A DNA stretch of 64,000 nucleotides, taken from assembly GCA_963603285.1 (NCBI GenBank), contig CAVCMG010000009.1, positions 1-64,000 on the forward strand. Reading direction: 5' to 3'. This document shows positions 1 to 7,507 of this stretch, in pieces; positions within the stretch are counted from its first letter, which is position 1; each line of letters begins with the position of its first letter. Both the position numbers and the translations under genes were made by a program. A model generated the notes under the pieces. The model did no database searches, was not told the origin of the DNA, and saw only the letters and a program-made list of their open reading frames with translations. The stretch is from UBA11957 sp963603285. GTDB lineage: Bacteria; Bacillota; Clostridia; Lachnospirales; Lachnospiraceae.

Positions 1-766
1 AAATAGCTTCGAAATTCAATGGTGAAAGACGTATAGTCAATTAATCAGCGTTTCCCTAATGTACTGGCATTACAGATAATTTACCGGCTGCAACCGGTAT
101 GATCGTACCTAAGCAAAAACAGAAAGAATGTGTTATACTTGCCTATAACCATTCCACTTTTGAAAAAGTCAGGTGTAAAACACATCTGGCTTTTTCTGTG
201 CTGATCTGTACCGAACGAACGTCGGATTTGTCGGTCAAAAAACAATTTTTACAAGCATAAAAATTCTTGAAAGTGTTGAAAATGCTGGAAAACTGGAAAA
301 AGCATGAAATTGAGGAATGAACGCTGCCGAACGCTGGCTGGATTATTTATAGGCGAAAAAATAAAAGCCATTCGGCTGTACAATCCTTACGGATTATGGG
401 TACTGTGAATGACTCTTATACATGCTATTATATACTCAAACTATAAAGGGAACAACATGAAAAACAGGTTGTACAAGACTGGCCGAATTATGTAACACGA
501 TAATGTGCATAGGATTATTGCATTTATACCGGGATGGCAGATATATACTATTTGTCATATAATGATGCAGATGGAATTTATATACACGATATGCGCGCGA
601 GGGTTTCCGGTATATCTGATGGCTTAAAGAGTGACAGGAATGGTAAGGTTTTGGAAAGGTATATAAGCGGGGAAAGTTGCACCGGTGCAACCGTATATAT
701 GAGGGTACGAGGGCAGGAAAAACGCTTTACGGCAGCAGGACGGTAAATGGGCGAGGAGATTTGACC
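1..766. other. Right end of integrated element; no confident gene
   Basis: No convincing gene is visible here. The first bases could be the last dozen codons of a plus-strand gene that starts outside the window (open from base 3, stop TAA near 42-44), followed by a hairpin terminator at 163-195. The rest, about 200-750, is AT-rich; a 70-codon frame at 534-746 has no clear ribosome binding site and no recognisable motif. The context (a phage-type regulator and a tRNA attachment site just downstream) suggests the distal end of a prophage or integrative element whose body lies to the left. Confidence 0.45.
163..195 (+). terminator. Intrinsic terminator
   Basis: A 14-bp stem (163-176 with 182-195, some G-T pairs) closes a 5-nt loop. 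The left arm begins with five A and the right arm ends in five T. It would terminate the truncated gene at the left edge. Confidence 0.6.
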
Positions 767-1186
767 ATGACAGCAAGAGAGTATTTAGGCCAGTTGTGGG
801 AGCTGGACAGGAAAATACAGCAGTGCATGCGGCAGGTGGAAGAATTAAAGCAGGCAGCAACAGGAATCAGTGCCATGACGGCCGGGGAGCGTGTACAGAC
901 AAGCGGAAAGAGCGATAGGATTTCGTCTATGGTGGGGCAATATGTTGATCTGCAGCAGAGGATAGAAGCGATGATAGCGCAGTATATGGAGAAAAAGACG
1001 GAGATACTGGGCCAGATCCTTGATGTGAAAGATGATCGGCATGAGGAAATACTGTTCATGAGATATGTGCAAGGAAAATCGTTCGATACTATCGCTGATG
1101 AGCTGGGGTATACGTACAAGTGGATTAGCCACTTGCATAGCCAAGCATTAAAGGAATTTGAAAACACCTTTTTACAACAAGCATAA
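767..1186 (+). CDS. DUF1492/ArpU-like phage transcriptional regulator
   Basis: The 139-residue protein begins MTAREYLGQL. I chose the ATG at 767 because GAGGAG lies 8 bases upstream; an in-frame ATG at 677 has no such site. The N-terminal half is helical and coiled-coil-like with many Gln and Met. The C-terminal third (about residues 98-132, RYVQGKSFDTIADELGYT) is a sigma-70 region 4-like helix-turn-helix, the layout of DUF1492/ArpU-type regulators that control late genes or packaging in Firmicute phages and mobile elements. It is the last gene before the tRNA attachment site, which fits a position at the end of an integrated element. The family is recognised by pattern; its target genes are unknown. 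Confidence 0.7.
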   Translation: MTAREYLGQLWELDRKIQQCMRQVEELKQAATGISAMTAGERVQTSGKSDRISSMVGQYVDLQQRIEAMIAQYMEKKTEILGQILDVKDDRHEEILFMRYVQGKSFDTIADELGYTYKWISHLHSQALKEFENTFLQQA

Positions 1187-1328
1187 AACGGCAGTTGGTT
1201 AACATTTGGTTAACAGTGGCACGAGCAGGAAAGGAAAGATATACGAAGAAAGCAAACGGCAGCCGTGAAAACGCCCATAAATACAGTGCTTTGGGGTACT
1301 ATAGGAAGCCGAAAAAATAGATATACGA

Positions 1329-1372
1329 GACTTTTAATCAAGTTGTCCGGGGTTCGAATCCCCGATGCCTCA
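1329..1372 (+). other. tRNA-Lys(TTT) 3' half, putative attachment site
   Basis: The sequence runs from the anticodon loop CTTTTAA (1331-1337) through a perfect T arm (stem 1348-1352/1360-1364, loop TTCGAAT) to the acceptor strand ATGCCTC and discriminator A at 1372. Upstream bases do not pair as a D arm or 5' acceptor strand, and the anticodon stem pairs only at its inner two positions and its outermost pair. This is the displaced 3' end of a tRNA-Lys gene, as left at the distal junction when an element integrates into a tRNA 3' end. The intact tRNA and integrase would lie to the left, outside the window. Confidence 0.8.
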
Positions 1373-1380
1373 TCTAAGGA

Positions 1381-1412
1381 GAGTTTACAGAGTTTCTGTA
1401 GACTCTTTTTTT
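1381..1412 (+). terminator. Native terminator of the interrupted tRNA gene
   Basis: A 10-bp stem (GAGTTTACAG with CTGTAGACTC), 5-nt loop and seven T. It directly follows the tRNA 3' half and was presumably the original tRNA terminator. Confidence 0.8.
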
Positions 1413-1519
1413 GTGCAAGTTTCTCATGCTTGTGTGAGTAACGAGCCAACAGGACAACTTCTAACAAAATACGAGCTATCATATATTGAGATACACACGA
1501 CAGGGACAGGACATTCTAT

Positions 1520-2392
1520 ATGAAAAATCTACTCTCTTGTGGTATCTTATTTTTTTTCCTGCCGGTTTTGCTGGTAGTCTTTTTTCACGGAGGGATGGCA
1601 GTGCGGGGAGACAGCCAGGCTTCGGATACGGCGCTTATGGTTTTGCTCTATCAGAACAGTTCGCAGAATGAGGAGCTGGAGGCTCTGAAAGCGGAAGCGG
1701 TGGTTTTTCGAAACATATTGAACCGTTATAGTGCTAATGAGTGGTACAGCCTTTTGCAGGAATCTGTGAAGACTGAACAGAAAAAAGCATACATAGAAAA
1801 GAAATCGCTGTATGCACAGGCAATACAGGAGACGGCAAATGTACAGATCAAAGGGAAAACAGATGACATATACCTGCCATATCACAGCGTCAGCGCAGGG
1901 CGGACCAGAAACAGCCAGATATTACTGCTGGAAGAAAATACGGACCATACGGCAGATGATGATACGGTAGGGTTACGAGGGATGGAAGCTGTGTCTGTGG
2001 AAAGTCCATGGGACAGGGAAGCCGCCGGTTTTCAGCAGATTTTTTCTTTTACGGAAACGTATATACAACATAAGGTTTTTCCAACAGATGCCGCTTCAGG
2101 TGTGGCAATACATATACAGGATATACAAACAGACAGTGCGGGATATGTGCAGTATGTGCAGACGGAGTATTCGATGATTTCCGGAGATCAGATCCGGGAG
2201 CTTTTGGGACTGTCATCGTCCTGTTTTACAATACGGAGGGAGGATGACCGCTGGATTTTTACCTGTCTTGGCGTTGGACACGGTTATGGCATGAGTATGT
2301 ATGGCTGTGAAGCGATGGCAGAGGAAGGAAAAAGCTGTCAGGAAATTCTGACGTACTATTATCCGCAATATACCTTTCTTTTTCCAAAATAA
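1520..2392 (+). CDS. spoIID: Stage II sporulation protein D-like (SpoIID)
   Basis: SpoIID is the lytic transglycosylase of the SpoIIDMP complex that thins septal peptidoglycan during engulfment. This 290-residue protein has an N-terminal membrane segment (about residues 4-25), a shortened N-terminal SpoIID region ending in LEALKAEAV (residues 53-61), and the family C-terminal signature GVGHGYGMSMYG followed by EILTYYYPQY. The position of the catalytic Glu in the family motif (E-M-P, eight residues before EALK) is Asn46 here, so catalysis is doubtful. It is followed by spoIIQ, the usual Firmicute pairing, and murA lies 5 kb further on. A weak sigma-E-like promoter (ATA near 1469-1471, ATACAC at 1491) precedes it. 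The start ATG has only a weak ribosome binding site. Confidence 0.85.
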   Translation: MKNLLSCGILFFFLPVLLVVFFHGGMAVRGDSQASDTALMVLLYQNSSQNEELEALKAEAVVFRNILNRYSANEWYSLLQESVKTEQKKAYIEKKSLYAQAIQETANVQIKGKTDDIYLPYHSVSAGRTRNSQILLLEENTDHTADDDTVGLRGMEAVSVESPWDREAAGFQQIFSFTETYIQHKVFPTDAASGVAIHIQDIQTDSAGYVQYVQTEYSMISGDQIRELLGLSSSCFTIRREDDRWIFTCLGVGHGYGMSMYGCEAMAEEGKSCQEILTYYYPQYTFLFPK

Positions 2393-2409
2393 ATAAGTGA
2401 TAGGGTAAG

Positions 2410-2418
2410 TTATCCACA
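2410..2418 (+). promoter_or_regulatory. Single consensus DnaA box
   Basis: A perfect TTATCCACA lies between spoIID and spoIIQ. A lone 9-mer may be chance; DnaA does bind near some sporulation genes in Bacillus. Confidence 0.3.
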
Positions 2419-2494
2419 AAGAAAACGAAAAAAACGGACGTCATGCACAATTTGTCAGAGATTGGACACAGGATATAAAATCATGGCAGAACGT

Positions 2495-2523
2495 GTATAG
2501 ATTCCCTCAATCTGGAAATACTT
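2495..2523 (+). promoter_or_regulatory. Sigma-F-like promoter of spoIIQ
   Basis: GTATA at 2495-2499 and GGAAATACTT beginning at 2514 are separated by 14 bases. Both match the forespore sigma-F consensus (GYWTA, then GGnnAnAnTw). In Bacillus subtilis spoIIQ is a classic sigma-F gene, so position and consensus agree. Confidence 0.6.
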
Positions 2524-2560
2524 TTCATGAAAGCAATAGACAATGATTGAGGTGAAGAAC

Positions 2561-3367
2561 ATGAGCAAAAACAAAGCGATTCGTATGACAATGGGTGGTA
2601 TTCTTCTGGCAACAGCCGTGGTAGCCGGAGTTTCGTTATATAAGACCGAAAAAACCATGCCGGATCAACAGATGACAACAGCGGAAAGTACGAACGGTAT
2701 TGAGAAAAAGATTCTGGAGATGCCGGAAACTTCTACAGCGGATGAAACGGCGGAAAATACCAAAGGCAGCGGTGCAACAGAAAATACAGATCCGCAGACT
2801 GTGGAGACGGCCGGATCTGCGGTAGATGTCGCGCAGGAAAACGCGGAAGAGACAACGAAGAAGACAGATCAGAATACGACAGCAACAGATACTACCGATA
2901 CACAGAAAGAGACAACAGCCGTTTCAGCAGCTGTGCCACAGTTTAGTGTAAACAGTACGGTGGCCTGGCCGGTAAACGGAGCGATCGTTATGGATTACAG
3001 TATGGATCAGACCGTATATTTTCCAACGCTGAATGTGTATAAGTGCAATCCGGCGGTACTGCTTCGGGCAAAGGTAAAAGATCCGGTGAAGGCTGCCTGT
3101 GCAGGTACGGTAAAGGAATGTTTTACCAGCGCGGAAACCGGGGACACGGTGACAGTGAATCTGGGGAATGGCTATGAAGCGGTATACGGCCAGTTACAGG
3201 ATGTGACAGTGAAGGTTGGCGATAAAATTACAGAGGGTGAGACGATCGCCACAGTGGCGGAGCCTACAAGATACTATAAGCAGGAGGGTACACATCTGTA
3301 CTTTGCCATGACAAAGGATGGAAATCCCGTAGATCCGGCAGATTTTGCTGAAAAAGATGCGGAATAA
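2561..3367 (+). CDS. spoIIQ: SpoIIQ-like protein with degenerate LytM (M23) domain
   Basis: This is the forespore membrane partner of SpoIIIAH in the engulfment channel. The 268-residue protein has one N-terminal membrane segment (about residues 8-28), a Thr/Glu/Ala-rich linker to about residue 125, and a C-terminal LytM/M23 fold (for example DPVKAACAGTV and NGYEAVYGQL). The zinc ligands are mostly lost: the HxGxD motif reads NPAVL, the HLHF motif reads HLYF, and the YxHL motif reads YGQL. It is therefore probably a dead peptidase, as in Bacillus and unlike active clostridial versions. I chose the ATG at 2561 because GAGGTGA lies five bases upstream; an ATG at 2543 overlaps that site. A sigma-F-like promoter lies just upstream. 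Confidence 0.85.
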   Translation: MSKNKAIRMTMGGILLATAVVAGVSLYKTEKTMPDQQMTTAESTNGIEKKILEMPETSTADETAENTKGSGATENTDPQTVETAGSAVDVAQENAEETTKKTDQNTTATDTTDTQKETTAVSAAVPQFSVNSTVAWPVNGAIVMDYSMDQTVYFPTLNVYKCNPAVLLRAKVKDPVKAACAGTVKECFTSAETGDTVTVNLGNGYEAVYGQLQDVTVKVGDKITEGETIATVAEPTRYYKQEGTHLYFAMTKDGNPVDPADFAEKDAE

Positions 3368-3565
3368 GGGTCAAAAGACCAGATCCCGGAGAAACTGCCC
3401 GGGAGAATTCACAAAACAGAAAAAACAGAGTATACTATGGTAGAAAGAGAATTGAGAAAGTACCATATTGAAAATTCGCAATCGAGTTTTTTTACAGGCC
3501 GAAGGTTACGGTGCAATTCAATATGGATGAAATACAGTTCTTTGTCGATTGCTTTAGTATAAAAG

Positions 3566-3592
3566 GGCTTTGCCGCAGGGCAGAGCCTTTAC
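3566..3592 (+). repeat. Hairpin upstream of the GIY-YIG gene
   Basis: A stem-loop (AAGGGCTTTGCC with GGCAGAGCCTTT, loop GCAG) lies in the 240-bp gap after spoIIQ. No long T-run follows, so termination is uncertain. A second, weaker inverted repeat (CCATATTGAA at about 3463-3472 with TTCAATATGG near 3516-3525) precedes it. Confidence 0.35.
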
Positions 3593-3610
3593 ATAGACAG
3601 GACAGATACT

Positions 3611-3871
3611 ATGGAGAAAAATTTCACATACATTGTTGAGTGCAGCGATCATACGCTGTATACCGGGTGGACCAATGATCTGGAAAAACGGATCACTGCG
3701 CACAATGCGGGAAAAGGTGCGAAATATACGAAAACAAGGCGGCCAGTGCGGCTGGTCTATTTTGAAACATTTCCTACAAAGGAGGAGGCCATGAGTCGGG
3801 AATACCGGATCAAGCGGCTGTCCAGAAAGGAAAAGGAGCAGCTGATTGCCGGGACACAGGATTTATCATAA
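3611..3871 (+). CDS. GIY-YIG nuclease family protein (UPF0213/YhbQ-like)
   Basis: A single GIY-YIG domain of 86 residues, the normal length for stand-alone UPF0213 proteins. The motif appears as YIVECSD (residues 7-13) then LYTGWTNDLEKRITAHNAG, with the conserved Arg at residue 27 and the Glu of KEEAMSREYRIKRLS in the C-terminal half. Family members are putative structure-specific nucleases; their cellular role is poorly defined. It stands alone between spoIIQ and a convergent S1-domain gene and ends directly at a bidirectional terminator. Confidence 0.85.
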   Translation: MEKNFTYIVECSDHTLYTGWTNDLEKRITAHNAGKGAKYTKTRRPVRLVYFETFPTKEEAMSREYRIKRLSRKEKEQLIAGTQDLS

Positions 3872-3926
3872 AAAACGGCACAACCGGTTGAGGAGTGACC
3901 CCTCAAATACCGGCGGTGCCGTTTTT
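3871..3926. terminator. Bidirectional terminator between convergent genes
   Basis: AAAAACGGCAC (3871-3881) pairs with GTGCCGTTTTT (3916-3926), with further pairing inside. A-run and T-run flanks allow it to serve both the GIY-YIG gene and the S1-domain gene. Confidence 0.85.
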
Positions 3927-3955
3927 GTACGCATAAAATAAAGAAAAGTGTCTGC

Positions 3956-4681
3956 TTACAGCTTCAGACCTTTAAACAGAGATCCGAGGGAAGTACCGAT
4001 CTCTTCGGTTTTCGGCAGCTCGTAGGAGATTTCTTCCTCTTCCTGCTTTTCAGTGTCAGCCGGAAGAGCTTTCATGCTGAGGCTGATGCGGCCATCTTTG
4101 ACAGCGGTAACCTTGACTTTGACGGTATCTCCGACGGAAAGAACATCCTCCGGTGTTTTGATGCGCTTTTCGCTGATCTGGGATACGTGTAAGAGACCGG
4201 TAACGCCGTCACCAATATTGACGAAAGCACCGTATGGTTTGATCGTTTCTACTGTACCGTCTGTGATCAGACCAACCTGTACAGCCTGCATTTTGGCGTC
4301 TCTTTCCTTCTTTGCTTCTTCACGCAGCAGCTCCTTTGCGGAAAGCACCAGACGTTTTTCCTCCGGAACGACATCGATGATTTTTACCTTCAGGTCTTTT
4401 TTCAGATAATCCTCAAGATTTTCCACATAGCCGAGGGCCAGCTTGGATGCCGGGATAAAGGCACGGATGCCGTCAACCATGGCAATCACACCGCCTTTGA
4501 CAACGCCGGATACGGTAACGTCAAGGACAGCGTCCTCTTCCTGCAGCTGCAGGAGGTTCTCCCATACACCCTGATCCTCATCATCGATCTGAGCCAGCTT
4601 TTTGTTTCTCTCAGCAGCCTCTTCCAGAGAAGGATTCAGCTCGGCCTCCAGATCCTTCATTGTTAAATTTTCTTCGCTCAT
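3956..4681 (-). CDS. S1 RNA-binding domain protein (ribosomal S1-like)
   Basis: The 241-residue protein carries two S1-type OB folds: roughly residues 47-117 (GVVKGGVIAMVDGIRAFIPA) and 137-205 (GTVETIKPYGAFVNIGDGVTGLLH). Full ribosomal protein S1 in Firmicutes usually has four or more repeats, so this is a short S1-like RNA-binding protein of the kind common in Clostridia, likely cytoplasmic and ribosome- or mRNA-associated. The N-terminus is acidic and Glu-rich. It is monocistronic on the minus strand, ending at a bidirectional terminator. The exact function cannot be assigned from sequence. Confidence 0.8.
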   Translation of the reverse strand: MSEENLTMKDLEAELNPSLEEAAERNKKLAQIDDEDQGVWENLLQLQEEDAVLDVTVSGVVKGGVIAMVDGIRAFIPASKLALGYVENLEDYLKKDLKVKIIDVVPEEKRLVLSAKELLREEAKKERDAKMQAVQVGLITDGTVETIKPYGAFVNIGDGVTGLLHVSQISEKRIKTPEDVLSVGDTVKVKVTAVKDGRISLSMKALPADTEKQEEEEISYELPKTEEIGTSLGSLFKGLKL

Positions 4682-4829
4682 TTTGATCCTCCCATCTCCC
4701 GCGTGTGGCGGGACACATTACTCATATCATACCATATACAGAAAGCAAAGATAAGAGCCGGAAGCAAATCTGCAGAAAAAAATGAAAGATCAGGAAAAAT
4801 AAGCATCTTTGTGGAATGTAGCGTGTAAA

Positions 4830-4858
4830 TTGACCGTCTGTAGAAAAAATGCTATGAT
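4830..4858 (+). promoter_or_regulatory. Sigma-A promoter of the pyrophosphatase gene
   Basis: TTGACC (4830-4835), 17-bp spacer, TATGAT (4853-4858), 47 bases before the start codon. Confidence 0.7.
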
Positions 4859-4905
4859 AAGCTAAATTTAAACACGGTTTAGCTATTCCCACGGAGGAAC
4901 TTTAC

Positions 4906-6552
4906 ATGAGAAAAAAGAACAGGATTTATATTCTTGGACATAAAAATCCGGATACAGATTCCATCTGTTCGGCCATCGCGCTGGCCTATCTGAAAAATCA
5001 GACAGAGGAGGGTACGTTCGTCGCCAAGCGTGCCGGTCAGATGAATGAGGAGACAGAATATGTGCTCCGGCATTTTCATATGACAGCACCGGCGTATCTG
5101 CCGGATGTGGGTACGCAGGTAAAGGATATGGAGATCCGTCCGCTGCCCGGCGTATCCAAGGAGATCTCGGTGCGCAAGGCATGGGATCTGATGCAGGAGT
5201 TAAATGCGGTTACGCTGCCGCTGACAGACGAAGAAAACCATCTGGAGGGTATCATCACGGTAGGGGATATCACGGACAGTATGATGAACCAGAATCCGCG
5301 GGCGCTGTCGGAGGCGGGAACCCCCTTTGGACATATTGCGGATACGCTGGACGGTACGATCCTTGTCGGCGAGCGGGAGACACTGTTTGATGCGGGCAAG
5401 ATCTTTATCGGCGCGGCCAATCCCGATCTGGTGCGAAAATATATCGAGCCGCAGGATCTGGTGATACTCGGTAACCGTGCGGAGGATCATCTGTGTGCGG
5501 TGGAGATGCATGCCAAATGTATTGTTGTGGGACTGAATGCGGAGATTTCTCCGGTAATCTTAAAATATGCGGAGGAAATGGGCTGCGGTATCATCCGTTC
5601 GCCGTACGATACCTTTACGATCGCCCGGATGATCACCCAGAGTATTCCGGCCAGGGCGCTGATGACGTCAGAAAATCTGGTGACCTTCCATCTGCAGGAT
5701 TTTACCGATAAGATCCGTGTGTTGATGGGACAGCGCCGGTTCCGTGATTTCCCGATCCTGGATCAGAAGAATCATTATGTGGGTACGATTTCCCGCCGTA
5801 ATCTGTTGAATATCCAGAAAAAGAAGGTGATCCTTGTGGATCACAATGAGCTGGCGCAGGCAGTGGATAATATCAATGAAGCGGAGATCTTGGAGATCAT
5901 AGATCATCACCGGATCGGTACGCTGGAGACGATGCAGCCGATTCTGTTCCGCAACCAGCCGGTGGGCTGTACGGCAACGATCATTTACCAGATGTTCCGG
6001 GAAAAGGCGACGGAGATCCCGGCGGATATTGCGGGACTGTTATGTGCGGCGATTTTGTCGGATACGCTGATGTTCCGGTCACCGACCTGTACGGCAGTGG
6101 ATGAAGCGGCGGCCAGAGATCTGGCGCAGATCGCCGGTATTGAGATGGAAAGCTTTGCTGCGGAGATGTTCCGGGCTGGAAGCAATCTGAAAGATAAGAC
6201 GGCAGAGGAAATCTTTTATCAGGATTTCAAAAAGTTTGTGGCCGGTGAGACCAGCTTTGGCGTGGGACAGATCAGCTCCATGGCTACGGATGAGCTTACG
6301 CAGATCAAAAAGCGCCTGCTTCCGTATATGGAGCAGGAATGTGGCAAGCATGGCATCCAGATGATCTTTTTCATGCTGACGAGCATACTGAATGAGACGA
6401 CAGAGCTGATCTTCTGCGGTAAGGATGCGCCGGAGCTGGTGGAAAAAGCGTTCGGTATTTCCGGTGAGGGTAGCAGTGTGGTCTTACCGCATGTGGTATC
6501 GAGAAAGAAACAGCTGATCCCGGCTATGATGCGCGTGCTGCAGGAGCAGTAA
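4906..6552 (+). CDS. ppaC: CBS-domain manganese-dependent inorganic pyrophosphatase
   Basis: It hydrolyses pyrophosphate to phosphate in the cytoplasm (family II PPase, DHH superfamily). At 548 residues it is the long regulatory type. The N-terminal motif GHKNPDTDSICSAIA binds metal; a regulatory insert of CBS, DRTGG-like and second CBS segments runs from about residue 70 to 300; then DHNE and DHHR complete the DHH domain, SDTLMFRSPTC follows, and the DHHA2 domain ends with the substrate motif SRKKQ. CBS-PPases of this layout are inhibited or activated by adenine nucleotides. A good Shine-Dalgarno site (GGAGGA) and sigma-A promoter precede it. It appears to be a single-gene unit followed by small hairpins. 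Confidence 0.92.
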   Translation: MRKKNRIYILGHKNPDTDSICSAIALAYLKNQTEEGTFVAKRAGQMNEETEYVLRHFHMTAPAYLPDVGTQVKDMEIRPLPGVSKEISVRKAWDLMQELNAVTLPLTDEENHLEGIITVGDITDSMMNQNPRALSEAGTPFGHIADTLDGTILVGERETLFDAGKIFIGAANPDLVRKYIEPQDLVILGNRAEDHLCAVEMHAKCIVVGLNAEISPVILKYAEEMGCGIIRSPYDTFTIARMITQSIPARALMTSENLVTFHLQDFTDKIRVLMGQRRFRDFPILDQKNHYVGTISRRNLLNIQKKKVILVDHNELAQAVDNINEAEILEIIDHHRIGTLETMQPILFRNQPVGCTATIIYQMFREKATEIPADIAGLLCAAILSDTLMFRSPTCTAVDEAAARDLAQIAGIEMESFAAEMFRAGSNLKDKTAEEIFYQDFKKFVAGETSFGVGQISSMATDELTQIKKRLLPYMEQECGKHGIQMIFFMLTSILNETTELIFCGKDAPELVEKAFGISGEGSSVVLPHVVSRKKQLIPAMMRVLQEQ

Positions 6553-6566
6553 ATAAAAAAGAAACG

Positions 6567-6591
6567 GTAACTGTGAAAAATGCACAGTTAC
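6567..6591 (+). repeat. Perfect hairpin after the pyrophosphatase gene
   Basis: GTAACTGTG and CACAGTTAC form a perfect 9-bp stem with a 7-nt loop but no T-run. A second arm pair (about 6595-6606 with 6626-6636) follows, so this 96-bp gap may be a structured leader for the flavin reductase mRNA rather than a terminator. Confidence 0.4.
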
Positions 6592-6648
6592 AGGAAGCTC
6601 TGACCATGCAGCCAGGATCTGCAGGTCAGGCTTCAGAGAGGATATATA

Positions 6649-7218
6649 ATGGCAAAACAGACATGGAAACCCGGCAATATGCTCTATCCGCTGCCGGTTG
6701 TTATGGTGACAGTACAGGATGGGGATAAGGCCAATATTATCACCGTGGCCTGGGCGGGGACGGTATGTACAAATCCGCCGATGGTATCGATTTCCGTACG
6801 GCCGGAGCGATATTCGCATCAGCTTTTGATGGAGACGAAGGAGTTTGTCATCAATCTGACGACAGAAAAGCTGGCATGGGCAACAGATTACTGTGGTGTG
6901 AAATCGGGTCGCGATATGGATAAATTCAAGGTCACAGGACTGACGGCCGTACCGGCAAAGGAGGTTGGCGCGCCACTGATTGAGGAATCTCCGGTCAATA
7001 TCGAATGTAAGGTAAAGGAAGTCCGCCATCTGGGATCGCATGATATGTTTATTGCGGAGGTTGTGGCGGTGCATGCCGATGAGAAATATATGAACGAGCG
7101 TGGAAAGTTTGAGCTTTCGAAGGCTCAGCCGATTGTGTATTCCCATGGGGAATACTATGCGCTGGGAAAGAGATGTGGCACATTTGGCTACAGCGTAAAG
7201 CAGAAAAAGAAAAAATGA
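6649..7218 (+). CDS. Flavin reductase-like FMN-binding protein
   Basis: The 189-residue protein matches the flavin reductase-like split-barrel family: an N-terminal LYPLPVVMVTVQDG segment, then IITVAWAGTVCTNPPMVSISVRP (the characteristic flavin-binding strand), FVINLTTEKLAWATDYCGVKSGRD, and a C-terminal lysine-rich tail. Members bind FMN and reduce flavins or act as flavoredoxins in anaerobes. Both flanking genes are unrelated in function, so context does not give the electron donor. The start at 6649 follows a GAGAGGATATATA spacer with a usable ribosome binding site. Confidence 0.85.
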   Translation: MAKQTWKPGNMLYPLPVVMVTVQDGDKANIITVAWAGTVCTNPPMVSISVRPERYSHQLLMETKEFVINLTTEKLAWATDYCGVKSGRDMDKFKVTGLTAVPAKEVGAPLIEESPVNIECKVKEVRHLGSHDMFIAEVVAVHADEKYMNERGKFELSKAQPIVYSHGEYYALGKRCGTFGYSVKQKKKK

Positions 7219-7301
7219 TTGTGGAATGTTGTGGTATGTACCGGATTTCCCGGGGAGAAACCATATAAATCGGACAAAAATGTTAAATATGCCCGCAAAC
7301 A

Positions 7302-7330
7302 TTGAAAAAAAGATGCATTTATGTTACAAT
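7302..7330 (+). promoter_or_regulatory. Sigma-A promoter of murA
   Basis: TTGAAA (7302-7307), 17-bp spacer, TACAAT (7325-7330). The resulting leader is about 170 nt and contains a GCGGAT/ATCCGC hairpin at 7429-7444. Confidence 0.7.
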
Positions 7331-7507
7331 GGCATAACTGGGAGTATATAAAACTTTGTATTTTGTAAGACAGGGGAGACAGTTCTTACGAAACGGATAA
7401 AACCGAGGGGGCCGTTATAGATATTTATGCGGATGGGGATCCGCAGTGCATATATTTATTTACAGCTCGGGAATGAAAGAGAAAATCAAACCAGAGGAGC
7501 TTTTCTT

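Noticed and set aside
534..746. Small protein in the left flanking region
   Set aside because: No ribosome site, no family pattern, and it overlaps the regulator's upstream region.
6484..7302. A 272-codon minus-strand frame across the flavin reductase
   Set aside because: It crosses the end of one gene and all of another without its own signals.
7427..7507. Longer start for MurA
   Set aside because: It overlaps a leader hairpin, and the conserved N-terminus begins at 7508 with a good ribosome site.
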